From positions 113,758 to 177,757 of the forward strand of contig NZ_JACJTD010000010.1 in the NCBI RefSeq assembly GCF_014698505.1: a stretch of DNA of 64,000 nucleotides. Reading direction: 5' to 3'. Shown piece by piece: positions 46,926-56,636 of this stretch. Numbering within the stretch: position 1 is the first letter of the stretch; the number at the start of each line of letters is the position of its first letter. Origin of the DNA: Nostoc foliaceum FACHB-393. GTDB lineage: Bacteria > Cyanobacteriota > Cyanobacteriia > Cyanobacteriales > Nostocaceae. Made by a program: the position numbers and the translations under genes. The notes beneath the pieces were generated by a model. It worked only from the letters and a program-made list of their open reading frames with translations, did no database searches and was not told the origin of the DNA.

Positions 46926-48119
46926 ATGAATAAAATGACTATTAGAGTTCCTTTTGTAGACCTGAAGTTACAACACGAACCAATTCAAATGCAATTGCAA
47001 GAAGCAATCCAATCTGTATTGGAACAGGGAGATTTTATTTTAGGGCAAGCAGTCTCAGATTTTGAAGCAGCATTTGCGGCAGCGTCTGGGGCAGCTTATG
47101 GAGTTGGTGTTGCATCAGGAACAGATGCGATCGCTCTGGGATTGCAAGCGTGTAATATTGGTGCTGGCGATGAAGTGATTTTACCAGCAAACACTTTTGT
47201 AGCAACCTTAATTGGGGTACTACGCGCTGGTGCCAAGCCAATTCTGGTAGATTGCGATCGCCAAACAGCTTTAATTGACTTAAGAGAAGCAGCAAAAGCA
47301 ATTACGCCTCATACCAAAGCAATTATCCCTGTGCATCTCTATGGTCAAATGGTATCACCACTTGAACTATTCAACTTTGCCGATACCTACAAACTACTAA
47401 TTTTTGAAGATGCCGCCCAAGCACACCTCGCCCAAAGAGATGGATATCACGCTGGTTCAGTAGGTATAGCAGCAGCTTTTAGTTTCTATCCCAGCAAAAA
47501 TTTGGGAGCATTTGGGGATGGGGGAATGCTGCTGACACGAGATTCAGATGTAGCCCAGAAGATGGTGCGTTTGCGAAATTATGGCGCATCGCAAAAGTAT
47601 TTTCATACTGAACCAGGTACAAATAGCCGCTTAGATACTTTACAAGCAGCAGTTTTGCACGAGAAACTACCATATTTGCCACAGTGGAATCGCGATCGCC
47701 TGACTATTGCCCAGCAGTATGATAACGAACTAGCACCCTTGGCAACTGCTGGCATTATCCCTATGGAAAACCAAAGTGGTACAGGACACGTTTATCATCT
47801 CTATGTCATTAAAGTAGATGACTCTTGCCCAATAGAACGCCAGCAACTCCAGGAAAAACTCACAGCAGTAGGAATTCAAACTGGCATTCACTACCCAATC
47901 CCCTGTCATCTCCAGCCGGCATTCACCAATTTAGGCTATCAGCCTGGAGATTTTCCCCAAGCAGAAAAACTGTCACAGCAAATATTATCATTACCAATGT
48001 ATCCTGGTTTGAGCAGTAGCCAAGTCAAAGAAGTTGTCGCAGCGATCGCCAATGCAGTCTCAACAATTTCTGAGGCAGATAAACCCTCCCCTACTGAACT
48101 TGGAAGCGTGGTAGCCTAA
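46926..48119 (+). CDS. DegT/DnrJ/EryC1-family sugar aminotransferase
   Basis: 397 residues; GAGGA lies nine bases before the ATG. The PLP lysine is K191 in SFYPSKNLGAFGDGG. The family blocks VPFVDLKLQH, ASGTDAIALGL, ILPANTFVAT and EDAAQAHLA are clear. The enzyme adds an amino group to a keto-sugar nucleotide, usually for surface polysaccharide or lipopolysaccharide. Next to it are exosortase and polysaccharide export genes on the same strand, supporting a role in glycan building. Confidence 0.95.
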   Translation: MNKMTIRVPFVDLKLQHEPIQMQLQEAIQSVLEQGDFILGQAVSDFEAAFAAASGAAYGVGVASGTDAIALGLQACNIGAGDEVILPANTFVATLIGVLRAGAKPILVDCDRQTALIDLREAAKAITPHTKAIIPVHLYGQMVSPLELFNFADTYKLLIFEDAAQAHLAQRDGYHAGSVGIAAAFSFYPSKNLGAFGDGGMLLTRDSDVAQKMVRLRNYGASQKYFHTEPGTNSRLDTLQAAVLHEKLPYLPQWNRDRLTIAQQYDNELAPLATAGIIPMENQSGTGHVYHLYVIKVDDSCPIERQQLQEKLTAVGIQTGIHYPIPCHLQPAFTNLGYQPGDFPQAEKLSQQILSLPMYPGLSSSQVKEVVAAIANAVSTISEADKPSPTELGSVVA

Positions 48120-48192
48120 AGTTAATTCATACCTAACGTGCATCTAAAATTAGACATTTGTCATTATGTGCTTTGTCTAAAACTAATGACCA

Positions 48193-49119
48193 ATGACCAA
48201 AGTTTTTGAAATACTGAAAATCATGGCACTCCGGCAACAAGTTAAAAACAGAAACGCCTCAGGCTTATTAAATCTAGCTATTTTAGGTGTTTTGCTGCTG
48301 CTTTATGCTCCTATATTGCTACACTGGCTGGATGGTTGGCTGCACAAAAATATCAGTACAGAACACGAATATTTCAGCCACGGGATTATTGGTTTACCAT
48401 TTGCGGCTTATCTGGCCTGGATAAACCGGAAACAGTGGACACGTTTACCAGATACCATGCATCCTTTGAGCACTGTTTTCTTGTTATTAGGGGCAGTTTT
48501 TTATATTAGCGGTGTTACAGAGTGGGTTAACCTTTCCTTGCCCGTTATGCTAGCAGGATTATGCTTGTGGTTTAAGGGAATAGCAGGTTTGCGATCGCAA
48601 GGATTCCCCCTGCTACTAGTATTTCTGGCAACCCCAACGGCAGTCCCCTATCTCATTGCTCCCTATACCTTGCCTCTCCAAAGCTTCATCGCTGGCACAG
48701 CAGGCTTTATACTGAATCAATTTGGTATGGACGTAACCGTAGATGAGATAAATCTCTACGTAGGAGGACGGATTGTGGAAGTTGCCCCCTATTGTGCAGG
48801 GCTGAAAATGTTGTTTACTACTCTCTACGTCGGCTTGATGCTGCTGTATTGGACAGACGCTTTGTCTTCACGCCGTACAACTATATCGTTTTTATCTCTT
48901 GCTGCGATCGTTAGTACTACTGCCAATATCATTCGTAATACTTTACTGACTTTCTTTCACGGCACAGGTCAAGAAGCGGCTTTTAAATGGCTGCATGATG
49001 GTTGGGGTGGTGACCTCTACTCTGCTTGTATGCTGGTGTCATTAGTGCCCTTACTGAATTGGATTAATAGCTATTTTTCAGCATCTCTAGAAACTCAGCA
49101 AGAAGGGGAAAGTCATTAG
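48193..49119 (+). CDS. Cyanoexosortase B
   Basis: 308 residues, or 298 if the ATG at 48223 is used. The first ATG lies within a heptamer-type repeat (AATGACC), so the later start may be correct. About eight transmembrane helices are visible. The exosortase catalytic residues are present: C201 in APYCAGLKML, R248 in NIIRNTLL and H268 in WLHDGWGGDLYS. Exosortases cleave PEP-CTERM-like tails and link proteins to the envelope or matrix. The gene is followed by its usual partner and by polysaccharide export genes. No PEP-CTERM substrate is visible in the window. Confidence 0.93.
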   Translation: MTKVFEILKIMALRQQVKNRNASGLLNLAILGVLLLLYAPILLHWLDGWLHKNISTEHEYFSHGIIGLPFAAYLAWINRKQWTRLPDTMHPLSTVFLLLGAVFYISGVTEWVNLSLPVMLAGLCLWFKGIAGLRSQGFPLLLVFLATPTAVPYLIAPYTLPLQSFIAGTAGFILNQFGMDVTVDEINLYVGGRIVEVAPYCAGLKMLFTTLYVGLMLLYWTDALSSRRTTISFLSLAAIVSTTANIIRNTLLTFFHGTGQEAAFKWLHDGWGGDLYSACMLVSLVPLLNWINSYFSASLETQQEGESH

Positions 49120-49225
49120 TCATTTCTTCTCTGCTCCCCTGCTTCTTCTCTACTCATAAATATTACTGAACTCATGGTGTGATTTTATGAAGTAAAATTT
49201 TGCCTAAGTATTATAAATTTTACTG

Positions 49226-49948
49226 ATGATTTCCATCTCCAAGTTTTTCAAGGAAAACCAACTGAGTCAGGTAGCAGCACTTTTGTTATTGCTACTATTG
49301 TTGGCAATAGGAGGGGTTCCCGGATACCTGACAGGGCGCTGGCAATGGAAACAGCCGCCACCTGTTACTACCCTCAACGAGTTAAGGCAGATCCGCAAGA
49401 CTGGTTTAGCCCTTCCTGGTTGGCAAACTATTGAACAAGCAGAACAGCAAATTGGCGAACATAAATGGTCTTTGCAGGTAATTAAAAAAGAAGCTTCCCA
49501 ATTCCAGGCAATCCTGCTTTTGCTGCCACAAAATGGCCCTATGGATCAACCAGAGGTGGAGTGGACAGACGTTAACGGCTGGGGAAGATCACGCTGGGGA
49601 AAGTGGGATGTAGCTCAATCTCGTTCTGCTGAATTTACTGTAAAACCGTCTGCAAAGTTGGCTTCAAATGGCGATACGAAAGTAGAAGCTAGGTTTTTTC
49701 GCGCCTCCACACCACAGCAAACCTTCGCTGTCTTACAATGGTACGCTATGCCAGACGGCGGAAATCCATCACCTTTCCACTGGTTTTTGGCAGATCAATT
49801 GGCCCAGTGGCGTAAGCAACGCACTCCTTGGGTGGGCGTGAGTATTCTGATTCCAATGGAACCTTTGGGACAGGTAGAAACATCTTGGTCTTTAGCCAAG
49901 TCTATCGGCGAAACAGTTCAAGCTGTATTGATGGCAGGCCCTTTGTAG
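49226..49948 (+). CDS. Cyanoexosortase B system-associated protein
   Basis: 240 residues. One transmembrane helix, about 13-35, anchors a periplasmic domain with LNELRQIRKTGLALPGWQTI and a conserved-looking WTDVNGWGRSRWGKWDVAQS. It resembles the EpsI/exosortase-associated protein group. I recall it as always paired with cyanoexosortase B, here 106 bases after it. It probably forms a complex with the exosortase, but the activity is not known. Confidence 0.9.
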   Translation: MISISKFFKENQLSQVAALLLLLLLLAIGGVPGYLTGRWQWKQPPPVTTLNELRQIRKTGLALPGWQTIEQAEQQIGEHKWSLQVIKKEASQFQAILLLLPQNGPMDQPEVEWTDVNGWGRSRWGKWDVAQSRSAEFTVKPSAKLASNGDTKVEARFFRASTPQQTFAVLQWYAMPDGGNPSPFHWFLADQLAQWRKQRTPWVGVSILIPMEPLGQVETSWSLAKSIGETVQAVLMAGPL

Positions 49949-50160
49949 AGCCTGTTACAAATGCATTTATGCAAAGATTATTCAGAAGTACCTCTACAAT
50001 TGCGTTCAGGTTACAAATATGAACTTATAAATTAAAATTGGCAAAAGTTTTCTACTTTTTGTTGGTAAAATACTTGCAGATAAAAAAGACATTTAGGAAA
50101 TTTTTAGAGTAAGATTACCACTCGGCGCGACTAATTTTTATATTCAGTTTTGCTGCACCG

Positions 50161-51519
50161 ATGTTCATAGATCCTAATTCTTATATGCGTGGATTCAGCG
50201 CCCTGTGTTTTGTCAGTCTTCAAGTCGGAGTTTTCTTAACAACACCTATCCAGCTTGTTGTTGCCCAGCCTTTTCCACCTCAAGGACAATCACCAGGGCA
50301 ACCCCCTTCGCCTGTGCCAGGTACTGAGGTTGTGCCTCCAGGTGCAAATGACGAAATTTCCCCCCAACTCAGCCGCTACCTCTTGGGGCCAGGAGATGTA
50401 ATTGGTGTTGTGCTTCAGCGTCCTCCTGGCCCATACCGCTTAGGAATAGGAGATGGAATTAGCGTTTCGGTTCAGCGCTTTCCAGATTTGAGCTTTCAAG
50501 CTTTAATCAACCCCGAAGGTAATATTGTGGTGCCGCTACTGGGAACAGTTTCTTTACAAGGTTTAACTTTGGAAGAAGCTCAAGAAAAAATTCGCTTGGG
50601 TTTAAATCGTTATGTAGTTGATCCAGTAATAGTTTTAGGTCTAGCCTCGCAGCGTCAAGACTTAAGTTTTCAAGCTGTAATTAGTCCAGAAGGCAACATC
50701 GTAGTACCGCAAGTGGGAACGGTTTCATTACAAGGTTTAACTTTGGAAGAAGCTCAAGAAAAAATTCGCTTGGGTTTAAGTCGGATTTTACCAGATCCAA
50801 TCGTAGTAGTATCCTTGGCAGGGACGCGACCAGTTCAAGTTACCATTAGTGGAGAAATATTTAGACCAGGAATTTATCCGATTAATTCAACAACACCCCG
50901 TGTTGCTGATGCCTTGCTAGTATCTGGTGGTTCAACGTTAAATGCAGACCTGCGACAAGTGCAAGTACGCCGGAAATTAATCGATGGTTCTGTGATTTCA
51001 CAAACTATTGACTTATATGCAGCACTGCAAAATGGCGGTTCAATTCCTAATTTACGCTTACAAGACGGAGATGCAATACTCATCCCCCGTCGTGAAGTTG
51101 GTAATGATGATGGTTATGATCGCAATTTGGTAGCACGTTCATCCTTGGCTACACCACAGATTAGAGTCCGGGTTTTAAACTACGCTGCGGGAGGTATTGC
51201 CATTCAAGCACTGCCTAACGGCAGTACATTTGTAGATGCTTTGGGAGGAGTAAATCTCGACACTGCTAACCTGCGAGATATCGCTCTGGTTCGCTTTGAT
51301 CCTGAACAAGGTAAAGCTGTTACCCAGAAACTTGATGCTAAAAAAGCTCTAGGAGGCGATGCATCTCAAAATGTGGCACTTCAAGATAATGATGTTATTG
51401 TTGTTGGTCGGAACCTCATCGGTAGAATTACTAATTTCTTGACTACCATTACCCAACCCTTCTTCAATGTCCAGTCCTTTCTCCGATTTTTTGACAACTT
51501 CGGTAGTGGTTCAAATTAG
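50161..51519 (+). CDS. Wza-like polysaccharide export protein with duplicated export domain
   Basis: 452 residues. A signal peptide, about 10-35, has a probable cut after VVA. Poly-export (Wza-type) domains then form the first half: a unit at about 109-150 and a second at 167-208 share GTVSLQGLTLEEAQEKIRLG exactly. A SLBB domain, about 225-295, follows (VQVTISGEIFRPGIYPI), and a second SLBB-like region ends it. The 3' parts of the two units share 52 identical bases (50554-50605 and 50728-50779), a sign of recent duplication or gene conversion. It would form the outer-membrane export channel. Confidence 0.93.
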   Translation: MFIDPNSYMRGFSALCFVSLQVGVFLTTPIQLVVAQPFPPQGQSPGQPPSPVPGTEVVPPGANDEISPQLSRYLLGPGDVIGVVLQRPPGPYRLGIGDGISVSVQRFPDLSFQALINPEGNIVVPLLGTVSLQGLTLEEAQEKIRLGLNRYVVDPVIVLGLASQRQDLSFQAVISPEGNIVVPQVGTVSLQGLTLEEAQEKIRLGLSRILPDPIVVVSLAGTRPVQVTISGEIFRPGIYPINSTTPRVADALLVSGGSTLNADLRQVQVRRKLIDGSVISQTIDLYAALQNGGSIPNLRLQDGDAILIPRREVGNDDGYDRNLVARSSLATPQIRVRVLNYAAGGIAIQALPNGSTFVDALGGVNLDTANLRDIALVRFDPEQGKAVTQKLDAKKALGGDASQNVALQDNDVIVVGRNLIGRITNFLTTITQPFFNVQSFLRFFDNFGSGSN

Positions 51520-51612
51520 TGACTCTTACCTCTTTTGCTAGATGGAAGAGATAATGGTGACCAATAGCAAATAAAAATTGACAACTGATTACTGATTCTA
51601 TATCCCCCTACC

Positions 51613-53787
51613 ATGACCCCACCAATTGTTAAGCGCTATCTTATTGCTTTTGAAAAATACAAATGGATTGGACTAGCTAGTTTTGGTTTAGTTGTAGCGG
51701 GGTCAACGGTGGTGGCTATGCAGCCAGAGCCAGCTACTAACTATATAGCATCTGCCGCACTTACCTATTCTGGCCCACCAGTTTCTTTCTCTGCAACTGG
51801 TACTCAAATCCAACAGCAAGGAAAGGAACTGAATGAGGAAGTTTTATTATCAAACCAAATAATTGCGACAGTGGCAGAGAAAGTAAACATCAAACCGAAA
51901 CAGTTAGGTACAAGTGTTGTCCTTTCTCTACCGAAAAAGAATGCCAGGACTGGAGAATTAGAATCGAGTATCTTTGAACTGAAATATGTAGATAGTGACC
52001 CCAAACGAGCCATAGAGGTCTTGGGGGAATTGATGCAATCAATGATTAAGTTGAGCAGTGAGATCAATACTGGGCGATTACAAGCAATTATTGAAAAGAT
52101 TAACGAGCGCTTACCACAAGCTAAACAGGAATTACAAGTTGCTGAAAAGAAGCTGGAACAGTACGATCGCATAGAACGAACTGCAATATTGGCAGCGGAG
52201 AATGGCAGCTTGCTAAATGCCATTACTACCAGCCAAAATCTACAACGGCAAATTCAATTAACTATTTCTGGGGTTGATGGTCAAGTTAACAGTTTAGAAA
52301 ATAAGTTAGGCTTAACAGTCGGACAGGCTTATATTTCTTCTGCTTTGAGTGCAGATCCAATTATTGGTAATTTGCGATCGCAAATTTATCAAAGTGAGTC
52401 GCAAATCGCCGTACTCAGAAAAGATTTACGACCGGAACACCCAACGATGATTCAATTGTTGCGTCAGAAACAAGCTGCTGAAGAATTGCTGCAACAACGC
52501 GCTACAGAGGTGTTAGGTGGTGATGGAACGGCGGCTCCGCTTCGGGGTAACATTGCAGGTATTCGCGCCCAAAGTAGCTTAGATCCAGCCCGTCAGCAGT
52601 TGGCAAACCAAATGGTGTCTTTGCAAACCCAACGCGAGACGCTGCAACAACAACTAGTTCAAGAGATCCAACAAGAAGCGCGACTACGGCGAGAGTATTC
52701 TCTGATACCCAATAAGCAATTAGAGCGATCGCGTTTAGAACAAGAGGTTGCACTCAAAAAAGCCATATATGACCAAATGCAGGCGAAGCTAACCGATTCT
52801 AAAACCGCAGAGGCCGAAACTACCAGCAGCCTCAGCATTGCCAGACGTCCCACAGCAGCTGCGGACATCAAACCCCCCAAGAGTGTGCCTATTACCCTTG
52901 CTGTGGGTGGGTTCTTAGGTGTGTTGATTGGTGGCGGGGTGATATTTTTGTTGGGATCACTGGAAGGTACTTTCAAAACCAGGGAGGATATCCGCGAGAG
53001 CCTCAAGCAACGGGAAGTGGCACTGTTGGGAGAATTGCCTTTAATGCCAGTTGATGATTTGGATCAAGAAGCCGTGCCGGTAGTACTCTCTGCGGATTCT
53101 CCTTATTTAGAATATTATGAGAAGTTCCGCAGTAATCTGCGCCGGATTGGTGGTAAAGCCTTAAAGGTGGTGTTGATTACTAGCACCAGTAGCCTAGAGG
53201 GTAAGACAGCAAGTGCATATAACTTGGGTATAGCTTCAGCCCGTGCTGGTAAAAGAACCTTGATAATCGAAACAGATTTGCGATCGCCTTCGCGTTGTAC
53301 ATCCTTGAATGTAATTCCTGACCCCGATGCCACTATTGAACCCCTGCGTTATTACGCTAATTTAAGTGAATGTATTCGTTTGGTCCCTGATGTGGAAAAT
53401 TTATACATTCTTCCGAGTCCTGGCCCTGTGCGGCAATCAGCTGCGATTCTTGAATCTAGCGAAATGCGGCGGCTGATTGAGGATGTCCGCGAACGGTTTG
53501 ATCTAGTTATTTTAGACACTAGCCCCCTCAGCATATCTAATGACCCTTTGTTAATCCAACCCTACAGCGATGGCATCGTACTAGTGGCGCGACCCCACTA
53601 TACACAAGAGAACATGCTAGGTGAAGCTATTGATCAATTGGTTGAATCGGAACTGGGGTTATTGGGAGCAATTATCAACGGTGCTGATATCATTGTTTCT
53701 CTACCTGAAGAAGTCGTACAATCATCAACTTTTACATCTGAAGTACAAGAATCAGAAGAAGTTTCAGCGGCTGCGGGTAAAAACTAA
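51613..53787 (+). CDS. Wzc-like polysaccharide co-polymerase with BY-kinase-type ATPase domain
   Basis: 724 residues. The N-terminal Wzz domain has a first transmembrane helix at about 18-36, a long coiled periplasmic region (about 150-400), and a second helix at about 427-449. The cytoplasmic ATPase has Walker A TSTSSLEGKTASAYNL (K531), an altered A' box IIETDLRSP (usually IDADLRRP) and Walker B LVILDTSPLS. After Y663 the last 61 residues contain no Tyr, so the usual autophosphorylated tyrosine cluster is absent. It probably controls polymer length and export with the Wza-like protein encoded just upstream. Confidence 0.93.
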   Translation: MTPPIVKRYLIAFEKYKWIGLASFGLVVAGSTVVAMQPEPATNYIASAALTYSGPPVSFSATGTQIQQQGKELNEEVLLSNQIIATVAEKVNIKPKQLGTSVVLSLPKKNARTGELESSIFELKYVDSDPKRAIEVLGELMQSMIKLSSEINTGRLQAIIEKINERLPQAKQELQVAEKKLEQYDRIERTAILAAENGSLLNAITTSQNLQRQIQLTISGVDGQVNSLENKLGLTVGQAYISSALSADPIIGNLRSQIYQSESQIAVLRKDLRPEHPTMIQLLRQKQAAEELLQQRATEVLGGDGTAAPLRGNIAGIRAQSSLDPARQQLANQMVSLQTQRETLQQQLVQEIQQEARLRREYSLIPNKQLERSRLEQEVALKKAIYDQMQAKLTDSKTAEAETTSSLSIARRPTAAADIKPPKSVPITLAVGGFLGVLIGGGVIFLLGSLEGTFKTREDIRESLKQREVALLGELPLMPVDDLDQEAVPVVLSADSPYLEYYEKFRSNLRRIGGKALKVVLITSTSSLEGKTASAYNLGIASARAGKRTLIIETDLRSPSRCTSLNVIPDPDATIEPLRYYANLSECIRLVPDVENLYILPSPGPVRQSAAILESSEMRRLIEDVRERFDLVILDTSPLSISNDPLLIQPYSDGIVLVARPHYTQENMLGEAIDQLVESELGLLGAIINGADIIVSLPEEVVQSSTFTSEVQESEEVSAAAGKN

Positions 53788-54069
53788 TAAGCTGTTAAGC
53801 ATTTAATTTGCACATTGAGATCGCAGGGGGGCAGGGAGCAAGGGAGAGGGTTTGCAGCTTTTATTACCATGAAAATGATGCAATTTAAATGACGATTAGC
53901 TTAGTTTCCCAAATAGTGGATTGCCAAGATAGCATCTCCTCATTTTGAATTGCTTAGTACAGCTTTGGGTAAAACCGTGATGAATCAAAGGTGGAAATTT
54001 CAACGCAGAGGATACGCAGAGGATTGATAGGTAGCAATTATTCTGCTATAAATTTCGGAAATTATATAC

Positions 54070-54774
54070 TTAGTCCTGCCTAAACAACCCAAATAGGGGA
54101 GCGAGAATCACCCCAAAAACAAAACCACCGATGTGCGCCCAATAGGCAACTCCACCAGTTTGTACGCTCATGTTAGCCGCTGTTTGCAGCGTAGCAAGAC
54201 CGGAGATTACATTCTGCACAAAGAAAAGTCCAATTATTACTAGCGCTGGCACTCTAATTGTGGTGACGAAAATCCCCAAAAATACTAGGGTCATGACTCT
54301 AGCTTGGGGAAAGCGGATAATGTAGGCACCTAAAACCCCAGAAATTGCACCACTTGCTCCCAAGGAAGGAATCTCAGAATTTATGCCAATAAACCATTGG
54401 CACAAAGCAGCTAAAGCACCACATGCCAAATAAAAAACCAGATATTTGGCATGACCTAATCGGTCTTCGATATTGTTGCCAAAAACCCAGAGAAACAACA
54501 TATTTGAGATTAAGTGCCACCAACCACCGTGTAAGAATTGCGACGTAAATAACGTTATCCACTCTGCGCTCCAATTGGTGGTTAACTCTTGAGGTATCAC
54601 TGCATACTGATTTAAAAACTGACTCAATTGTGCATTTGACAGGCTCACCTCGTGAAGAAAAACTAAAATATTCATGCCAATTAACCCGTAGGTGAAATAC
54701 GGGGTGATTCGCGTCGGATTTTCGTCGTAGAGGGGAAACACAGGTGTTTTTCCTAATTTATTCACTAACTGCAA
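54070..54774 (-). CDS. Rhomboid intramembrane serine protease 1
   Basis: 234 residues with about six transmembrane helices. The catalytic pair is present: S141 in LGASGAISG and H214 in YWAHIGGF. N91 in WHLISNMLFLWVFGNN is the conserved Asn of helix 2. These enzymes cleave transmembrane helices inside the membrane. It is followed by a closely related gene in the same orientation, so this is a tandem duplication. Substrates are unknown. Confidence 0.95.
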   Translation of the reverse strand: MQLVNKLGKTPVFPLYDENPTRITPYFTYGLIGMNILVFLHEVSLSNAQLSQFLNQYAVIPQELTTNWSAEWITLFTSQFLHGGWWHLISNMLFLWVFGNNIEDRLGHAKYLVFYLACGALAALCQWFIGINSEIPSLGASGAISGVLGAYIIRFPQARVMTLVFLGIFVTTIRVPALVIIGLFFVQNVISGLATLQTAANMSVQTGGVAYWAHIGGFVFGVILAPLFGLFRQD

Positions 54775-54867
54775 TATAGCTTGTAAGGCTAGCAGTTGCG
54801 AAGCTTAGGCAATTTCACCTATTTAATCAATCAGCTTGATTGAAAGTAATAATGATGTACTGAAGAA

Positions 54868-55587
54868 TTAATTATACCAAGATTCTTCCTGTGATTTATC
54901 GTTAAACAAACCCAACAATGGGCCAATAATTGCCCCAAAGATAAACCCGCCTGCGTGTGCCCAGTAGGCAATACCGCCGCTTTCCATGCCGATGTTGGTA
55001 CGTGTTTCGAGACTAGCAAGCCCGTAGAAGGCTTGTTCGAGAAACCAGAATCCCAAAAAGAAATATGCCGGGACACGGAAAGTCGGGAAGAAAATGCCTA
55101 AGGGCACTATGCCGAGAACTTCGGCATTGGGAAAGCGCAGAATGTATGCTCCTAGAATACCTGCGATCGCACCACTTGCACCCAAAGAAGGAATGCTAGA
55201 ATCTTGAGCGAAGAACCACTGGGTTAAGGATGCCAAAACTCCACAAGATAAATAGAACAGCAAATATTTGGCATGGCCCAACTTATCTTCAACGTTGTTA
55301 CCAAAAATCCAGAGAAACAACATATTGCCGCCTAAATGCAATAAACCACCGTGCAAAAATTGCGAGGTAATCAAAGTTGCCCACTCTGGCACTGGTTGAT
55401 TTACAGAGATACCACCAAAGCTTAAGGTAAGTTCTCGTGGAACCACAGCCGCAAGGTGTAAAAATCCATTTAATGCTTGTGGCGGAAGACTTGCTTCATA
55501 AAGGAAAGCAAGGACATTGGCAGCAATCAGTCCATAAGTTACATAAGGCGTGATTACTGTGGGATTATTATCTCTAATGGGTACCAC
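54868..55587 (-). CDS. Rhomboid intramembrane serine protease 2
   Basis: 239 residues. It keeps the active-site Ser S138 (LGASGAIAG) and His H211 (YWAHAGGF), and shares long stretches with the neighbouring rhomboid (TPYVTYGLI, FGNNVEDKLGHAKYLLFY). It differs mainly in loop 1, which has an extra insertion near FGGISVNQPVPEW. Both copies look functional. The two genes are 93 bases apart and may be one transcript. Confidence 0.95.
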   Translation of the reverse strand: MVPIRDNNPTVITPYVTYGLIAANVLAFLYEASLPPQALNGFLHLAAVVPRELTLSFGGISVNQPVPEWATLITSQFLHGGLLHLGGNMLFLWIFGNNVEDKLGHAKYLLFYLSCGVLASLTQWFFAQDSSIPSLGASGAIAGILGAYILRFPNAEVLGIVPLGIFFPTFRVPAYFFLGFWFLEQAFYGLASLETRTNIGMESGGIAYWAHAGGFIFGAIIGPLLGLFNDKSQEESWYN

Positions 55588-55680
55588 GGGCGTTTTTTCC
55601 AGATTTTAACACATTAGTACCACAATACTGAATTTCGTAAGTAGTTTCTTCTACCTCGTGGATGGATCTCGCTTTGGCAC

Positions 55681-56469
55681 TTAAAAACCGAAAGCCAAAA
55701 ATCCACCATCGACGGTGATACATTGTCCAGTGATAAAAGATGCCGCAGGCATACAAAGAAATGCCACTAAACCTGCTACTTCTTCTGGTTGACCAACTCT
55801 ACCCATAGGTGTTTGTGATAGAACTAATTTGAGAAAATCTTGGTTATCGAGTACAGACTCGGTTAGAGGCGTGCGAATAGCCCAAGGTGCTACGGTATTT
55901 ACCCTAATATTATCTGAAGCCCATTCAACTGATAGCGATCGCGTCAGTTGATTTATAGCCGCTTTAGTCATACCATAAGGAGCGCCTGTACGATTCGAGA
56001 CTAAACCCGCCACAGAACTTATATTCACAATGCTGCTGTTTTCCCCATTTTGAAGCAGAGGGTAAAACAGACGGCACATCTCAAAAATTGATGTCTGGTT
56101 TGTCTGGATAATGAACTCATACTCAGCGGCTGTGTAGTCTACTACTTTTTTGCTAATATTGGTTCCCACATTATTTACCAGGATGTCTAATTTATCGCAG
56201 GTTTTGCCAACTTGCTCAAAAATGGCTTGTCGCCCATCAGGGGTTGCAACATCTGCCGTAATCCCATAAACAGGTAATCCTGCTTGTTTCCAGATACTGA
56301 GTTGCCGGCCAACATCCTGAGAATTCCTTGCCACAATTATGACTTGTGCACCCAGAGATAAAAACTCATTGGCAACAGCTAGTCCAATGCCTTTGGTGGC
56401 ACCTGTAACCAGTGCTTTCTTTCCTGTTAATGTCCAGCGTAGGCGTAGCCCGCCGTAGGCATCGCTCAT
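55681..56469 (-). CDS. Short-chain dehydrogenase/reductase (tropinone-reductase-like)
   Basis: 262 residues. The Rossmann motif [13 protein letters not shown] is near the start, NNVGTN follows, and the catalytic YxxxK is YGMTK. The closing IRTPLTESV and [12 protein letters not shown] blocks fit the classical SDR class. The substrate is unknown. The first codons ([13 protein letters not shown]) are encoded by a copy of the dispersed 29-bp repeat, so the original start may have been lost or replaced. The stop is 94 bases before the rhomboid gene. Confidence 0.93.
   Translation of the reverse strand: MSDAYGGLRLRWTLTGKKALVTGATKGIGLAVANEFLSLGAQVIIVARNSQDVGRQLSIWKQAGLPVYGITADVATPDGRQAIFEQVGKTCDKLDILVNNVGTNISKKVVDYTAAEYEFIIQTNQTSIFEMCRLFYPLLQNGENSSIVNISSVAGLVSNRTGAPYGMTKAAINQLTRSLSVEWASDNIRVNTVAPWAIRTPLTESVLDNQDFLKLVLSQTPMGRVGQPEEVAGLVAFLCMPAASFITGQCITVDGGFLAFGF
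56437..56465 (-). repeat. Dispersed repeat copy forming the SDR start
   Basis: GCGTAGGCGTAGCCCGCCG then TAGGCATCGC. It overlaps the first ten codons of the SDR gene. Confidence 0.85.
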
Positions 56470-56636
56470 TTGTAATTCTGCGGATTTTTTTATTTTAAAG
56501 CTATCAATAACCTAAGAGTTTATCTTATAGGTGCCCAATGCGATCGCCTTTTATCGTAATGTAGATGATCGAAATCTCTAAACCATTCACCGCATTTGAT
56601 TCCAATTCAATAGCTGACAAACCCACTTAAAAACTC

